DNA of 64,000 nucleotides from Pseudomonadota bacterium. GTDB taxonomy: Bacteria; Pseudomonadota; Gammaproteobacteria; Burkholderiales; Burkholderiaceae_B. The notes beneath the pieces were generated by a model, which did not search any database, was not told the origin of the DNA, and saw only the letters and a list, made by a program, of their open reading frames with translations. Location: NCBI GenBank assembly GCA_023425645.1, contig JAFACG010000013.1:1-64000 (forward strand), written 5' to 3'. How positions within the stretch are numbered: the first letter of the stretch is position 1; every line of letters begins with the position of its first letter. Below are positions 20,437 through 29,116 of this stretch, piece after piece. The position numbers were made by a program, and so were the translations under genes.

Positions 20437-20638
20437 TGAGGATAAGCATTTACCATGCTGGAATGGTGCAAGCGCTTTTCCATCGGCCTTGGCCTATGCA
20501 AATGATCTGTGCTCGGCCTGGCGTGCAGGCAGCCTGGCGAGCAGAAGCAAAGCGGCAATGGCGAGCGCCCAGGCACTATGGATGCTTCAACGGCGCATGT
20601 GTACGAAAGCCGGGAGAAGAAGGCGCCACAGCGCATCA
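20437..20638. other. Intergenic stretch between the pseudogene and the LysR gene
   Basis: No supported gene. A 16-codon frame (20456-20506) starts MLEWCKRFSIGL, and other short frames have no recognisable similarity. Composition is less GC-rich than the core genes. It is probably debris of the rearrangement that removed part of the neighbouring regulator. Confidence 0.4.
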
Positions 20639-21556
20639 TCAGTCCCATGTTTCTTTCCGCGCCATGTTATTCCCTGCGGAAAACGCATCGACCATGAAGT
20701 CGATGAATACGCGCAGCTTCGGAGCCAGGTGCTTGCTCGACGGCCACAGCAGCCGGAAGGTGCCTTGATGTTCAATGTACGCATCCAGCACCGTGACCAG
20801 CTCGCCCCGCATTATGGCCTGCCGCACCATGAAATCCGGCAGACAGGCGATGCCCAGGCCCGCCATGGCCACATCCATCAAAGCCGCCGATGTGTTGCAC
20901 GCCATTGTGGCGGGCAGCGTCCATTCGGGCACCTTTTCGTCGCGCTTCAATGGCCACGGCTCGAACTTGCCCGTGCTGGGAAACTTGTGCTGCAGACAAG
21001 CGTGCTGCGCCAGGTCGGCGGGAACCTCGGGCATCCCTCGCCTGGCCAAGTAGTCCGGCGAGGCGACTAGTTGCAGCCGGTAGTTGCCGAGCGGGCGCGA
21101 CATGAGGCGTGAATCGCTCGGTTCTCCGGTGCGCATCACCACATCAAAACCTTCTTCTATCACGTCTACCAGGCGATCCGAGATATCCACGTCCAGTTCG
21201 ATGGCCGGATAGCGGTGCATGAAGGCGGTCAACGCGGGCATGACCAGCATCCCGACCAGGGGCAGGCTGATGCGCAGCCGGCCCCGTGGGGCCTGCAGGG
21301 TTTCGGACAGTTCCAGCTCGGCCGCCTCGACTTCGCACAGGATGCGTCGGCAGCGCTCAAGGAACAGCGCACCCTCGGCGGTCAGCGTGATGCTGCGCGT
21401 GCTTCGGTGGAACAGACGCACGCCCAGCCGTTCTTCCAGCCGAGACACGCTTTTACCCACGGCTGATGACGATACGCCAAGGTTGCGCCCAGCCTTGGAG
21501 AAGCTGCGTGTCTCCGCCGCCTGCACAAAGAACGCGATGCCGCTGAGGGATTCCAT
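20639..21556 (-). CDS. LysR-family transcriptional regulator
   Basis: A 305-residue LysR protein with an intact helix-turn-helix (RSFSKAGRNLGVSSSAVGKS, residues 17-36) and effector domain (LVASPDYLARRG, GLGIACLPDF). It is of the CrgA/DsdC-like group that often controls a divergently transcribed efflux or oxidoreductase gene. It diverges from an MFS exporter gene. The 153-base gap contains a 12-bp direct repeat with 30-bp period, a likely binding site. A weak effect on neighbouring genes cannot be excluded. Confidence 0.92.
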   Translation of the reverse strand: MESLSGIAFFVQAAETRSFSKAGRNLGVSSSAVGKSVSRLEERLGVRLFHRSTRSITLTAEGALFLERCRRILCEVEAAELELSETLQAPRGRLRISLPLVGMLVMPALTAFMHRYPAIELDVDISDRLVDVIEEGFDVVMRTGEPSDSRLMSRPLGNYRLQLVASPDYLARRGMPEVPADLAQHACLQHKFPSTGKFEPWPLKRDEKVPEWTLPATMACNTSAALMDVAMAGLGIACLPDFMVRQAIMRGELVTVLDAYIEHQGTFRLLWPSSKHLAPKLRVFIDFMVDAFSAGNNMARKETWD

Positions 21557-21579
21557 GGTGTCACCAATTAAAGAAAATT

Positions 21580-21621
21580 TGTCTTATATGTTCAGAACAT
21601 TAGCATTATTGTCTTATATGG
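21580..21621. promoter_or_regulatory. Pair of 12-bp direct repeats in the LysR/MFS divergent promoter
   Basis: TTGTCTTATATG occurs at 21580-21591 and again at 21610-21621. The start-to-start distance is exactly 30 bp, about three helical turns, which puts both copies on the same DNA face. The position between a LysR gene and its divergent partner suggests a two-site operator or duplicated promoter element. Confidence 0.5.
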
Positions 21622-21709
21622 AGGATAAGCGCACCATGACTTCCTATGTTCAATTCGTGCCGATTCCGTGCCATATGTGCTCGCCATCGGCACCTGAAAA
21701 GGCAGATAC

Positions 21710-22908
21710 ATGGAAATTTCGACAACAACGACACTCGGAACCGGCACGAAGTCGGCGCGCCTTCCCATTGCATCGCTTCTGGCCCTGGCGCTGGCCGGCT
21801 TCGTCACGATCCTGACCGAAGCCCTGCCAGCGGGCCTGCTGCCGCAGATCAGCGCGGGGCTGGAGGTTTCCGAGGCACTGGCCGGGCAGCTCGTTACGGT
21901 CTACGCCATTGGATCGCTGGCGGCTGCGATCCCGCTGACTGCCGCCACGCAGGGTGTGCGCCGTCGCCCGCTGCTGCTTGCGGCTATTGCGGGTTTCGTC
22001 CTTGCCAATACCGTGACCACGTTCTCCGGTAGCTATGGCCTGACGATGGTGGCGCGTTTCCTCGCGGGCGTGTCGGCCGGTCTGCTGTGGGCGCTGCTGG
22101 CCGGCTACGCCGCGCGGATGGTGTCCGCTCATCAGAAGGGCCGGGCCATCGCCATTGCGATGGTCGGCACGCCGCTGGCGCTGTCGCTGGGCGTGCCGGC
22201 GGGCACGTTCCTTGGCAAGCTGGTCGGCTGGCGGATGTGCTTCGGCATCATGAGCGGGCTCGCGCTGCTGCTCATGGTGTGGGTGCGCGTCAAGGTTCCG
22301 GACTTTGCTGGACAGTCAGCGGGCAAGCGGCGGTCGCTGGGGCATATCTTTACCGTGGCTGGTGTGCGCCCGGTGTTGTTCGTGGTGCTGGTCTTCGTGC
22401 TGGCACACAACATTCTTTATACCTACATCGCGCCGTTCCTGGCGGCGGCGGGCATGGTTGAACGGACGGATTTGGTATTGCTGGTCTTCGGTGCTACCTC
22501 GCTGATGGGTATCTGGATCATCGGCGTGCTGATCGACCGCCATCTGCGTGGGCTGACGCTTGCCAGCACGGCCTTGTTCGGCCTGTCGGCGCTGGCGCTC
22601 GGCGCGGCGGGCGACATGCCTGCGGCGGTCTATGCGGCGGTAGCCGCCTGGGGACTGGCTTTTGGCGGCGCGGCGACGCTGTTCCAGACTGCCATCGCCA
22701 AGACGGCCGGGGATGCGGCCGATGTGGCGCAGTCGATGCTGGTCACGGCCTGGAACATGGCTATCGCGGGCGGCGGCATGATCGGCGGCGTGCTGCTGGA
22801 TCACTTGGGCGTGCTGCGTTCTCCCCTGCGCTGCTGGTGCTGTTGATGGTCACGTTCGCCGTGGTATGGGCCGCGAGACAGCATGGCTTTCCAGCGGCAG
22901 GGAGGTAA
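21710..22908 (+). pseudogene. MFS drug/sugar efflux transporter (AraJ/SotB-like) with C-terminal frameshift
   Basis: The frame from ATG 21710 encodes a twelve-helix DHA1-type exporter (AGFVTILTEALPAGLLPQIS, VARFLAGVSAGLLWALLAGY, WNMAIAGGGMIGGVLLDHLG). At about 22813 the expected reading shifts. The annotated frame ends after ten odd residues at 22846. The neighbouring frame continues AFSPALLVLLMVTFAVVWAA to TAA 22906-22908. Adding one G near 22813 restores a normal 399-residue protein. The last helix is therefore lost unless this is a sequencing error. It is divergent from the LysR gene. Confidence 0.8.
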
Positions 22909-22993
22909 GACGCGATGAAACTTGGCATTCGATGTTGCCGAAGGATCGCGCTGCGCCTTCAAGGTGGGTTGGCACAGTCCTTCGTGTACCGCC

Positions 22994-23440
22994 TCATATC
23001 ACTTTCCGCACCTCGGTGACGGCGGGCGGCAGCACAGAGCCATCCTTCGCTTGCGGTTCCATATGGAGAACCGGCTTGCCCGTGCGCTTGTCGATCAGCA
23101 CCGAATGGCGCTCGCCGCGCTCGAACAGGTGCCGCTCGCCCCATTGGCGCAGAGCGACCACGACGGGAAACAGGCTCTCGCCCTTGGCGGTCAGGACGTA
23201 CTCCTGATAAGCCGTGCCATCCGAAGCGTCTTGTGTTTTGAGAACCCCCGCATCGACCAGCTTACGCAGTCGGTCGGAGAGAATGTTTCGCGCCACCCCC
23301 AGGCTTCGTTGGAAATCGCCGAAACGGCGCATGCCATCGAAGGCATCGCGCACGATGAGAAGCGACCATCGATCCCCGATCAGATCGACGGAGCGGGCAA
23401 CAGGACAAGGTTCGTCGCTGATGGGCTTGCGGCGCGGCAT
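22994..23440 (-). CDS. HxlR-family transcriptional regulator
   Basis: A 148-residue winged-helix protein with the HxlR signature CPVARSVDLIGDRWSLLIVR (residues 12-31) and RRFGDFQRSLGVARNILSDR. HxlR proteins respond to electrophiles or aldehydes, often through the N-terminal Cys (Cys12 here), and usually control an adjacent divergent gene. It is divergent from the MFS exporter starting at 23552. The 85 bases between it and the frameshifted exporter hold no recognisable gene. Confidence 0.93.
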   Translation of the reverse strand: MPRRKPISDEPCPVARSVDLIGDRWSLLIVRDAFDGMRRFGDFQRSLGVARNILSDRLRKLVDAGVLKTQDASDGTAYQEYVLTAKGESLFPVVVALRQWGERHLFERGERHSVLIDKRTGKPVLHMEPQAKDGSVLPPAVTEVRKVI

Positions 23441-23513
23441 GGAATATCCTCGCTGAATGACAGGGATAAATCTTCTGGTTGCATTTTAAAACCACATGGC
23501 CTAGCATTCAACA

Positions 23514-23530
23514 AGTTTTCTTTTGAAACT
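23514..23530. promoter_or_regulatory. Inverted repeat in the HxlR/MFS divergent promoter
   Basis: AGTTT-N7-AAACT forms a short dyad in the A/T-rich 111-base gap between the HxlR gene and the MFS gene, 22 bases before the MFS start. It is a candidate HxlR operator; no consensus is available to confirm it. Confidence 0.35.
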
Positions 23531-23551
23531 AGATTGGGTGAGCATGGGATC

Positions 23552-24796
23552 ATGAAGGCTTTTCTTGCACCATCGTCACAGCCAGGCGGAAGCAGCGCGC
23601 CGGCACAAGCTGCGGACATGCCCCGCAGCTTGGTATGGCTGTTCGCCGTTGCCAGCGGCTTGAGCGTGGCGAATGTTTATTACGCCCAACCTTTGCTCGA
23701 CGCACTGGCGCGGGACTTTGACATCGGCCATGCGGCGGTCGGCGGCGTCATCACGGCCTCGCAGATCGGTTGTGCGCTGGCCTTGCTGCTGCTGGTACCG
23801 CTTGGCGATCGCCTGGATCGCCGCCGCCTGATGGCAATGCAGCTGCTGGCGCTGGTGGCCGCGCTGGCAGCAGTGGGCATGGCGCAGTCAGTACCTGGCT
23901 TACTGGCTGGAGTGCTTGCCATCGGCTTGCTGGGTACGGCGATGACGCAGGGACTGGTCGCCTATGCGGCCAGTGCCGCCGCGTCCCATGAACAAGGGCG
24001 TGTCGTCGGAGCGGCGCAAAGCGGCGTATTCATCGGGCTTTTGCTGGCTCGGGTGTTTGCCGGAAGCATCAGCGACCTGGCCGGCTGGCGCGGCGTTTAT
24101 CTTTGCGCCGCTGCGCTGATGATGGTGCTCGCGCTGCCGCTTTGGAAGCGGCTGCCAATTCTGGCCGCCATGCCGAATGCGATGAGCTATCCGCGTCTGA
24201 TCGCATCCATGCTGGCGCTGCTGCGGGAAGAAAAGGCGTTGCAAGTGCGAGGTGTGCTGGCGCTGCTGATGTTCGCGGCGTTCAACATCTTCTGGAGCGC
24301 ACTTGTGCTTGCGTTGAGTGCGCCGCCCTTTGGCTTCTCACATACCGTCATCGGTGCTTTTGGCCTGGTCGGCGTGGTCGGTGCGCTGGCCGCCGCTCGA
24401 GCCGGACAATGGGCCGACCGCGGACATGCCCAGCGCACCAGTGCGGCGGCGCTTGTAGCGCTGCTGTTGGCTTGGTGGCCGCTGTCGCTGATGGAACGCT
24501 CGCTTGGCGCACTGGTGGTCGGCATCGTGCTGCTCGATCTGGGCGGGCAAGCGCTGCACGTCACCAACCAGAGCATGATTTTTCGCACCCGGCCCGAGTC
24601 CCATAGCCGGCTGGTCGGTCTCTACATGCTGTTCTACGCGGTCGGCAGCGGGCTGGGCGCAATCGGCACGACCGCGACCTATGCCCATGCGGGCTGGCAG
24701 GGCGTGTGTTTGCTGGGCGCAGCGGTCAGTCTGCTGGCGCTGCTGTTCTGGTGGGCGACGCGGCGAATAAGGTTCCCAGCGGCGGCTCAGGCATGA
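23552..24796 (+). CDS. MFS exporter (YnfM/DHA1-like)
   Basis: A 414-residue twelve-helix transporter with SVANVYYAQPLLDALARDF in helix 1, the motif PLGDRLDRRRLMA in loop 2-3 and GLLGTAMTQGLVAYAASAA in helix 4. It belongs to the proton-driven DHA1 group and most likely exports a toxic small molecule. The start at ATG 23552 gives a short polar head; longer in-frame starts run through the HxlR promoter and gene. Divergent HxlR regulator: a typical sensor-pump pair. Confidence 0.88.
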   Translation: MKAFLAPSSQPGGSSAPAQAADMPRSLVWLFAVASGLSVANVYYAQPLLDALARDFDIGHAAVGGVITASQIGCALALLLLVPLGDRLDRRRLMAMQLLALVAALAAVGMAQSVPGLLAGVLAIGLLGTAMTQGLVAYAASAAASHEQGRVVGAAQSGVFIGLLLARVFAGSISDLAGWRGVYLCAAALMMVLALPLWKRLPILAAMPNAMSYPRLIASMLALLREEKALQVRGVLALLMFAAFNIFWSALVLALSAPPFGFSHTVIGAFGLVGVVGALAAARAGQWADRGHAQRTSAAALVALLLAWWPLSLMERSLGALVVGIVLLDLGGQALHVTNQSMIFRTRPESHSRLVGLYMLFYAVGSGLGAIGTTATYAHAGWQGVCLLGAAVSLLALLFWWATRRIRFPAAAQA

Positions 24797-24818
24797 AGCA
24801 GCGATTGGGGGATCTCGA

Positions 24819-24983
24819 ATGAGCGAACTTGAGCTATTGACCCATGCCGGTGCACGCGGCCGTCGCTACACCGAAGTCAATGGTCATCGCCGCGTGTGTT
24901 TCTTCTGGACGCAGCGATTGCCGCATTGGCGGCCTTTGACGATCCACTGTCCGAGCCTGGGTCGCCCGCTGAAACCAAGTTGA
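24819..24983 (+). pseudogene. Truncated 54-codon reading frame at the edge of the accessory patch
   Basis: ATG at 24819, 23 bases after the MFS stop, reads MSELELLTHAGARGRRYTEV and then VCFFWTQRLPHWRPL before a TGA at 24981-24983. The first 30 residues look like a real protein start; the rest does not. I do not recognise the family. It may be the remaining 5' end of a gene once co-transcribed with the exporter. Confidence 0.35.
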
Positions 24984-25265
24984 CCATTCCTCGAACATGC
25001 AGCCCGACGCTGTATGCTCTGCGTTCCAGACGGCAGCTGTGTGTCCGATACCTGATTTTTCTATGCATCCGGCAGTCATTCTGCCTGCATTGTGGCTGGC
25101 GTTTCACATGCTCTGGGCCTGCATCTTGCTGGTGCTGGACGGGCGGTATTGAAGCAGGGGCGGCTGCCTGGCCTGCACTAAGACACTATCAGCCAGCTCG
25201 GTTTTTGCGAATTGGAGGGGGCGGGCGGGAAGGGCAGACTATGGACTGACTTTGGGGAGATTCCT
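24984..25265 (+). other. Leader region of the Tad/Flp operon
   Basis: No strong gene. A 29-codon frame (25063-25152) starts MHPAVILPALWLAFHMLW and is wholly hydrophobic; it could be a tiny membrane peptide or chance. TGGCGTTTCACATGCT (25097-25112) has the GG-N10-GC spacing of a sigma-54 promoter but weak flanks. A good Shine-Dalgarno sequence (GGGGAGA, 25253-25259) precedes the pilin start. Confidence 0.3.
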
Positions 25266-25523
25266 ATGAGGCAGTCCAGCATGCAGCAGCGCGGCCAGGG
25301 CATGGTCGAATACCTGGTCATCGTGGCCTTGGTGGCGGTGGCCGCCATCGCGGTGTATCAATCCTTCGGGCAGGTCATACGCAACCAGACAGCGGCCATG
25401 GCCAAGGAGCTGGCCGGCGAGGACGGGTCGGAGCAGACCCGCCAGGCTCAGTCGGCTGCTGCCGCGGCCGCTGCGCAGGGCGGCTCCAAGGGGCTCAAGT
25501 CCTTCACGGGCAATGCGCAATGA
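25266..25523 (+). CDS. flp: Flp-type pilin-like protein
   Basis: An 85-residue protein with a short basic leader, a class III prepilin-like cleavage motif RG/QGMVEY (Glu at +5 after the Gly), a hydrophobic helix (YLVIVALVAVAAIAVY, about 16-31) and a long Ala/Gln-rich tail. This fits Flp pilins, though the tail is longer than in classic 50-70-residue Flp proteins. It is the first gene of the Tad-like operon. Its TGA overlaps the next ATG. Cleavage needs a prepilin peptidase, which is not encoded here. Confidence 0.8.
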   Translation: MRQSSMQQRGQGMVEYLVIVALVAVAAIAVYQSFGQVIRNQTAAMAKELAGEDGSEQTRQAQSAAAAAAAQGGSKGLKSFTGNAQ

Positions 25524-26902
25524 CGCCGCCGCGCAGGGCTCAGCAGGGCGCGGCGCTGGCTTGGGGGCTGGTGTCCCTGTCTCTTCTGTCCGTGGCATGG
25601 CTCGGGTATTTTCACGTCAACCAGATCGCCGAGCAGCAGGGGCGCTTGTCGCTCGTGCTGGATGCGGCCGCCTACAGCGCGGCGACCGAGCAGGCGCGCA
25701 CCCTGAACCTGCTGGCCTACATCAATCGCGCCCAGCTGGGGCATCAGCTTGCCTTGGCGCACCTGCTGACCCTGGCCACCTGGGACCGGGCGGCGCAGAC
25801 CCAGTCCGGGCAGATGCGGCGCGGCAATCCGCCCGCCTATCTGATCGCCATGATGTTCGGGCCGGGCCATGGGTCCGCCTACCTGGGCGCCCGTCCAGCC
25901 GGCGATGGCCAACGCTCCCTGGAGCAGGCCTTCGAGGGCCACCAGCAGCTGATCCACCAGGTGCTGGCCAAGGCGCAGGAGCAACTGGTCCAGGAGCTGC
26001 CTCAACGTCGCTCCGCCATCATTCAGGCCATCCTGGACGGCAGCCTGCCGGATTGGCCGGCTCAGAATCGGTCCTGGCAACTGGAAGGGGACGGCTGGCC
26101 CGGTTTTCTGCAGCGGCGCAGCGGCCTGGCTCAGTGGCGGCCGGCATTGTTGCGCTTGACGGCCTTGTACGGCTTTCTCGGACCGCGTGATCATCTTGCC
26201 AGCTCGTTCTGGGTCGTGGACCCTCGCTGTCCGCTGTGGCGGCATCGCTTGCGCCGCTTGGGGCGTACGGCCATGGACGGCCATGGCCGCTGGCATTCCA
26301 GCGATACGCAATCCTTGCATGCCGTGCGAGCCAATCGTTGGCTGGGCTGCTATTTTCGCGAATATGCCATGGCCTGGGCCTTGCAGACGCCCATGGAAAC
26401 GTCCGGCATCCAGGCGCCCGCGGACTCTTCCGCGCAGAGCTTCTGGCGTTGGGCCCTGGAACAGGGCAATACATCTCTTTTTTCGGCTGACGATAACGCC
26501 GTGGCCAAGGCGTGGGCCCGGCGCGACGTCACGGATTGGAAGCAGGCGGGCTTGCCGGAGGGATATTCGATCGCCATGCCGGGCTCACGCCTTGGGCTGT
26601 GCTTGCGCATGCGTAGTCAAGGCCATCTTGGGCAGGCCGTTCATGCCCATTCTTGCGCTCAAACCTTCTTTTCTCTGCCGCCCGGTTCCCATGACGAGGA
26701 CTCTGGTTCGTCCAGCTTGTTTCTGCCTTTTTGGCAAGCGCGGCTGAGCGGCGCCGATCAAACGACTGTGCGCAAGCCTCGCCGTAGCAGGCGGGGCCAG
26801 GCAAGGCCGGCTCGCTGCAATGCGCGCAGCGCCCCGGCATCGCGGCAAAGAAGCGCCGGCTGCCAGGCCGGAGTTCTATATGTCGGCGGGGAGCAGTCAT
26901 GA
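25520..26902 (+). CDS. TadG-like Flp pilus assembly protein
   Basis: A 460-residue protein with a short basic head, the motif QQGAALAWG and one membrane helix (about 12-30, ALAWGLVSLSLLSVAWLGY), then a large periplasmic part beginning with the TadG-type segment LVLDAAAYSAATEQARTLN. Family members are minor pseudopilins or assembly factors anchored in the inner membrane. The C-terminus (after about 405) is basic and rich in Arg/Ala/Ser. It overlaps its neighbours by 4 bases at both ends. Confidence 0.7.
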   Translation: MTPPRRAQQGAALAWGLVSLSLLSVAWLGYFHVNQIAEQQGRLSLVLDAAAYSAATEQARTLNLLAYINRAQLGHQLALAHLLTLATWDRAAQTQSGQMRRGNPPAYLIAMMFGPGHGSAYLGARPAGDGQRSLEQAFEGHQQLIHQVLAKAQEQLVQELPQRRSAIIQAILDGSLPDWPAQNRSWQLEGDGWPGFLQRRSGLAQWRPALLRLTALYGFLGPRDHLASSFWVVDPRCPLWRHRLRRLGRTAMDGHGRWHSSDTQSLHAVRANRWLGCYFREYAMAWALQTPMETSGIQAPADSSAQSFWRWALEQGNTSLFSADDNAVAKAWARRDVTDWKQAGLPEGYSIAMPGSRLGLCLRMRSQGHLGQAVHAHSCAQTFFSLPPGSHDEDSGSSSLFLPFWQARLSGADQTTVRKPRRSRRGQARPARCNARSAPASRQRSAGCQAGVLYVGGEQS

Positions 26903-27642
26903 TCAGGCGCCTTTTCGCAAACAGGCAGCAAGGAGCCGTGCTTGTGGAGGCCTGCCTTCTGGGAGTGGTGTTGTGCCTGTTGATCCTGAGCGGGCGCTGG
27001 CTGATGAGCCAGCAGAATCGCCTGCAGCAGCTACAACAGTTCAGCCATGCGCAGGTGTTCGCGCATGACTCGGAAGGCGCGCCGATCAGCGAAGGCCACG
27101 GGCTGCCGGAGGAGTTCCTCGTGAGCCGACGCTTCGACATATTGCCTGGCCAGGCGGCGGAGCCCTTGAGGATAGAGTTGCTGGGCATGCGAAGCGGCGC
27201 CTGGCAGGTCCAGTCCAGCATGGGCATGGACTGGCCGGCATGGATGCCCGGCGTGCAGGCGGCGCTGACGCTGGTGCGGCAATCTCATCTGCTGGCGGGA
27301 GCGGGGCAGGCGGACGATACGCAAAGTGCGAAGGCCCGTCTTGCCGGCAGCCGCAGTGCGTGGGGGCGCGCCATCCAGGCCAGCCTGCAGGCGGCGCAGG
27401 CAACCATGCAGGCAGCCGCACCGCTGGATTCGGCCTGGGGGCGGACGCTCCCGGACCTGGATTGGCTGGGCCCTTGGCAGGATGTCGCACCGGATCTGAG
27501 CACGCGCTTGTGCGCAGGCGACACTGCTGATGGCGAAGCCGAGCAAGGCCGGATCAAGGCGGCACTGCAGGCGCCTGCGCATTGTGGCGCAGATGCTGCG
27601 GCCGGCCTGGCGGGGTTCTCGAGCCGACTGGAGGCGCCGTGA
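26899..27642 (+). CDS. TadE-like pseudopilin
   Basis: A 247-residue protein with a basic start (MIRRLFANRQQG), prepilin-like site QQG/AVLVEA with Glu at +5, and one hydrophobic helix (about 12-33). The rest is periplasmic and not strongly conserved. TadE proteins are processed like pilins and are needed for Flp pilus assembly. The start overlaps the previous stop (ATGA) and the stop overlaps the following GTG (GTGA), so translation is chained. Confidence 0.7.
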   Translation: MIRRLFANRQQGAVLVEACLLGVVLCLLILSGRWLMSQQNRLQQLQQFSHAQVFAHDSEGAPISEGHGLPEEFLVSRRFDILPGQAAEPLRIELLGMRSGAWQVQSSMGMDWPAWMPGVQAALTLVRQSHLLAGAGQADDTQSAKARLAGSRSAWGRAIQASLQAAQATMQAAAPLDSAWGRTLPDLDWLGPWQDVAPDLSTRLCAGDTADGEAEQGRIKAALQAPAHCGADAAAGLAGFSSRLEAP

Positions 27643-28235
27643 AATCCTGGCTTGTATTTTGTCTGCTGCTCTTGTCTGGATTCTGTTTGGCTGCGGCGGT
27701 ACCGCCTCCTTTGAACGACCCGGCGGTGAACTGGAGCGGGGGCCAGGGCAGTCGCACGCCTCAAGGGGTGTTGTGGTCCTGGAACATGCGGACAGATCTG
27801 CCCGCACAGGATTTGTCGGAGCGGCTCGAATCGGCTTGCGGCGCGTTCCACCGCGCCCTGCGCCTGCACAAACAATGGGTCTTCAGCGCGCAGCACGGGA
27901 ACAGAAGCTGCGTGCTGTGGCTGGACGGCCTGCACGGGCCGGACTTGTCAGGTTCTTTGAGCATGTCGGAGGCGGGCCGCCCGGAGCCAATGCCGCCAGC
28001 GCCCATCCCCGGGCCTGTGTTGTGGCAACACGAACAGCAAGGGGAAGGGCGGGCCTGGCTGGTCCAGGTCCAGGATGGCTGGCGCACCCGTCTAGGCGAC
28101 GCGGGCTGGCGCCCGGCCGCCTCAGGGAGCGTCTGGAGGCGGGAGCAGTCCGTGCTTGAAGTCGTCGAGGTGGAGCATGGGCGCCTCATGTATCTGTTGG
28201 TGATCTGCAGGGGCTGTACACAGGAGTCGCCATGA
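27639..28235 (+). CDS. Secreted protein of the Tad operon, function unknown
   Basis: A 198-residue protein starting with GTG inside the previous stop. The N-terminus (VKSWLVFCLLLLSGFCLAAA) is a typical Sec signal peptide with a possible cleavage after AAA. The mature part has several Cys (in ESACGAF, NRSCVLW and the C-terminal CRGCTQ) that could form disulfides. I do not recognise a family. The chained overlaps on both sides show that it belongs to the pilus operon. It may be a periplasmic assembly factor. Confidence 0.75.
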   Translation: MKSWLVFCLLLLSGFCLAAAVPPPLNDPAVNWSGGQGSRTPQGVLWSWNMRTDLPAQDLSERLESACGAFHRALRLHKQWVFSAQHGNRSCVLWLDGLHGPDLSGSLSMSEAGRPEPMPPAPIPGPVLWQHEQQGEGRAWLVQVQDGWRTRLGDAGWRPAASGSVWRREQSVLEVVEVEHGRLMYLLVICRGCTQESP

Positions 28236-29116
28236 CTTTTTCCGACTTGTTTCGTGTTGTTCGCCATCCCAGCGTCGGATTGGGTGGAGCGGCTTTGCTG
28301 GCGGGCCTGATGGCGGCCGGGTCCATGAGCGAGTATCTTGATCAGCAGGAGCAGGCGCTGCGTCAGGCCGCAGTCCGTCCGCATGTCGAGCGCGTAGTCG
28401 CCGCCGTCGCGCTGGAAGCTGGAACGGTGTTGCAGGTTGCGCATCTGGCCGCGCGCGCCTATCCGGCGGAACTGGCGCCCAGCGACAGCCTGGACGCGGC
28501 GCGTTTCGAGGATCTGGACGGCATGGTGCTCACCCAGGCTCTGCGGGCGGGGGATCTGATCACCCGAGCGCACGTGCAGGCGCCCTCCGGGCCTTTCTCC
28601 GAACAGTTGCTGTCGGGCAGGCGCGCCGTGACGGTGCCGGTCGATGCGCTCAGTTCGGTTTCCGGCCTGATCCGCCCCGGCGACCTGATCGACATCTACG
28701 TCAGTTTCGACGATCGCCAGCGGCGCGTCACCGCTCCTTTGCTGCAGTCCGTGGCCGTGCTGGCCACGGGCCACAAGGCGCAGGGAATGGGGGGCGGCCC
28801 AGGCGCTGAAACGCAGGACTACAACACGCTGACCCTGGACGTGGGGCCGGACGAGGCCCTGAAGCTGCTGGCGGCTCGCCAGCACGGCCGCATCACGGCC
28901 TTGCTGCGCCATCCCGAGGACCAGACGCCCCATCAAGCCGCCGTGCGCGGCGAACTGGCCGATATCCTGGGCCTCGCACCGGATGGCGCTCCCGGCAAGC
29001 CCGTGGAGGTCCTGTACGGCAATCGGCCGTCGCACGATGTCGGGTCGCCGGAGTTGGAAAGGCTGGGCTGGCTGGACTTGCCTGATGCCCTTCCCGTGCC
29101 AAAGGGGCGGCCATGA
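28232..29116 (+). CDS. cpaB: Flp pilus assembly protein CpaB/RcpC
   Basis: A 294-residue protein with one N-terminal membrane helix (about 17-31), a SAF/AFP-like domain (VAAVALEAGTVLQ ... LRAGDLITRAHV) and the RcpC module (RRAVTVPVDALSSVSGLIRPGDLIDIYVSF). CpaB/RcpC stabilises the secretin and links inner and outer membrane parts of the Tad machine. It lies directly before the secretin gene, which overlaps it by 4 bases, as in most tad loci. Confidence 0.92.
   Translation: MTFSDLFRVVRHPSVGLGGAALLAGLMAAGSMSEYLDQQEQALRQAAVRPHVERVVAAVALEAGTVLQVAHLAARAYPAELAPSDSLDAARFEDLDGMVLTQALRAGDLITRAHVQAPSGPFSEQLLSGRRAVTVPVDALSSVSGLIRPGDLIDIYVSFDDRQRRVTAPLLQSVAVLATGHKAQGMGGGPGAETQDYNTLTLDVGPDEALKLLAARQHGRITALLRHPEDQTPHQAAVRGELADILGLAPDGAPGKPVEVLYGNRPSHDVGSPELERLGWLDLPDALPVPKGRP

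Noticed and set aside
20030..21070. 346-codon plus-strand frame crossing the pseudogene and LysR gene
   Set aside because: Only its start matches a known family; the rest is antisense to the intact LysR gene. Treated as a pseudogene instead.
25097..25112. Sigma-54-like promoter before the pilin gene
   Set aside because: Only the GG-N10-GC spacing fits; flanking consensus is poor and it lies within a short open frame. Mentioned only as a possibility in the leader entry.
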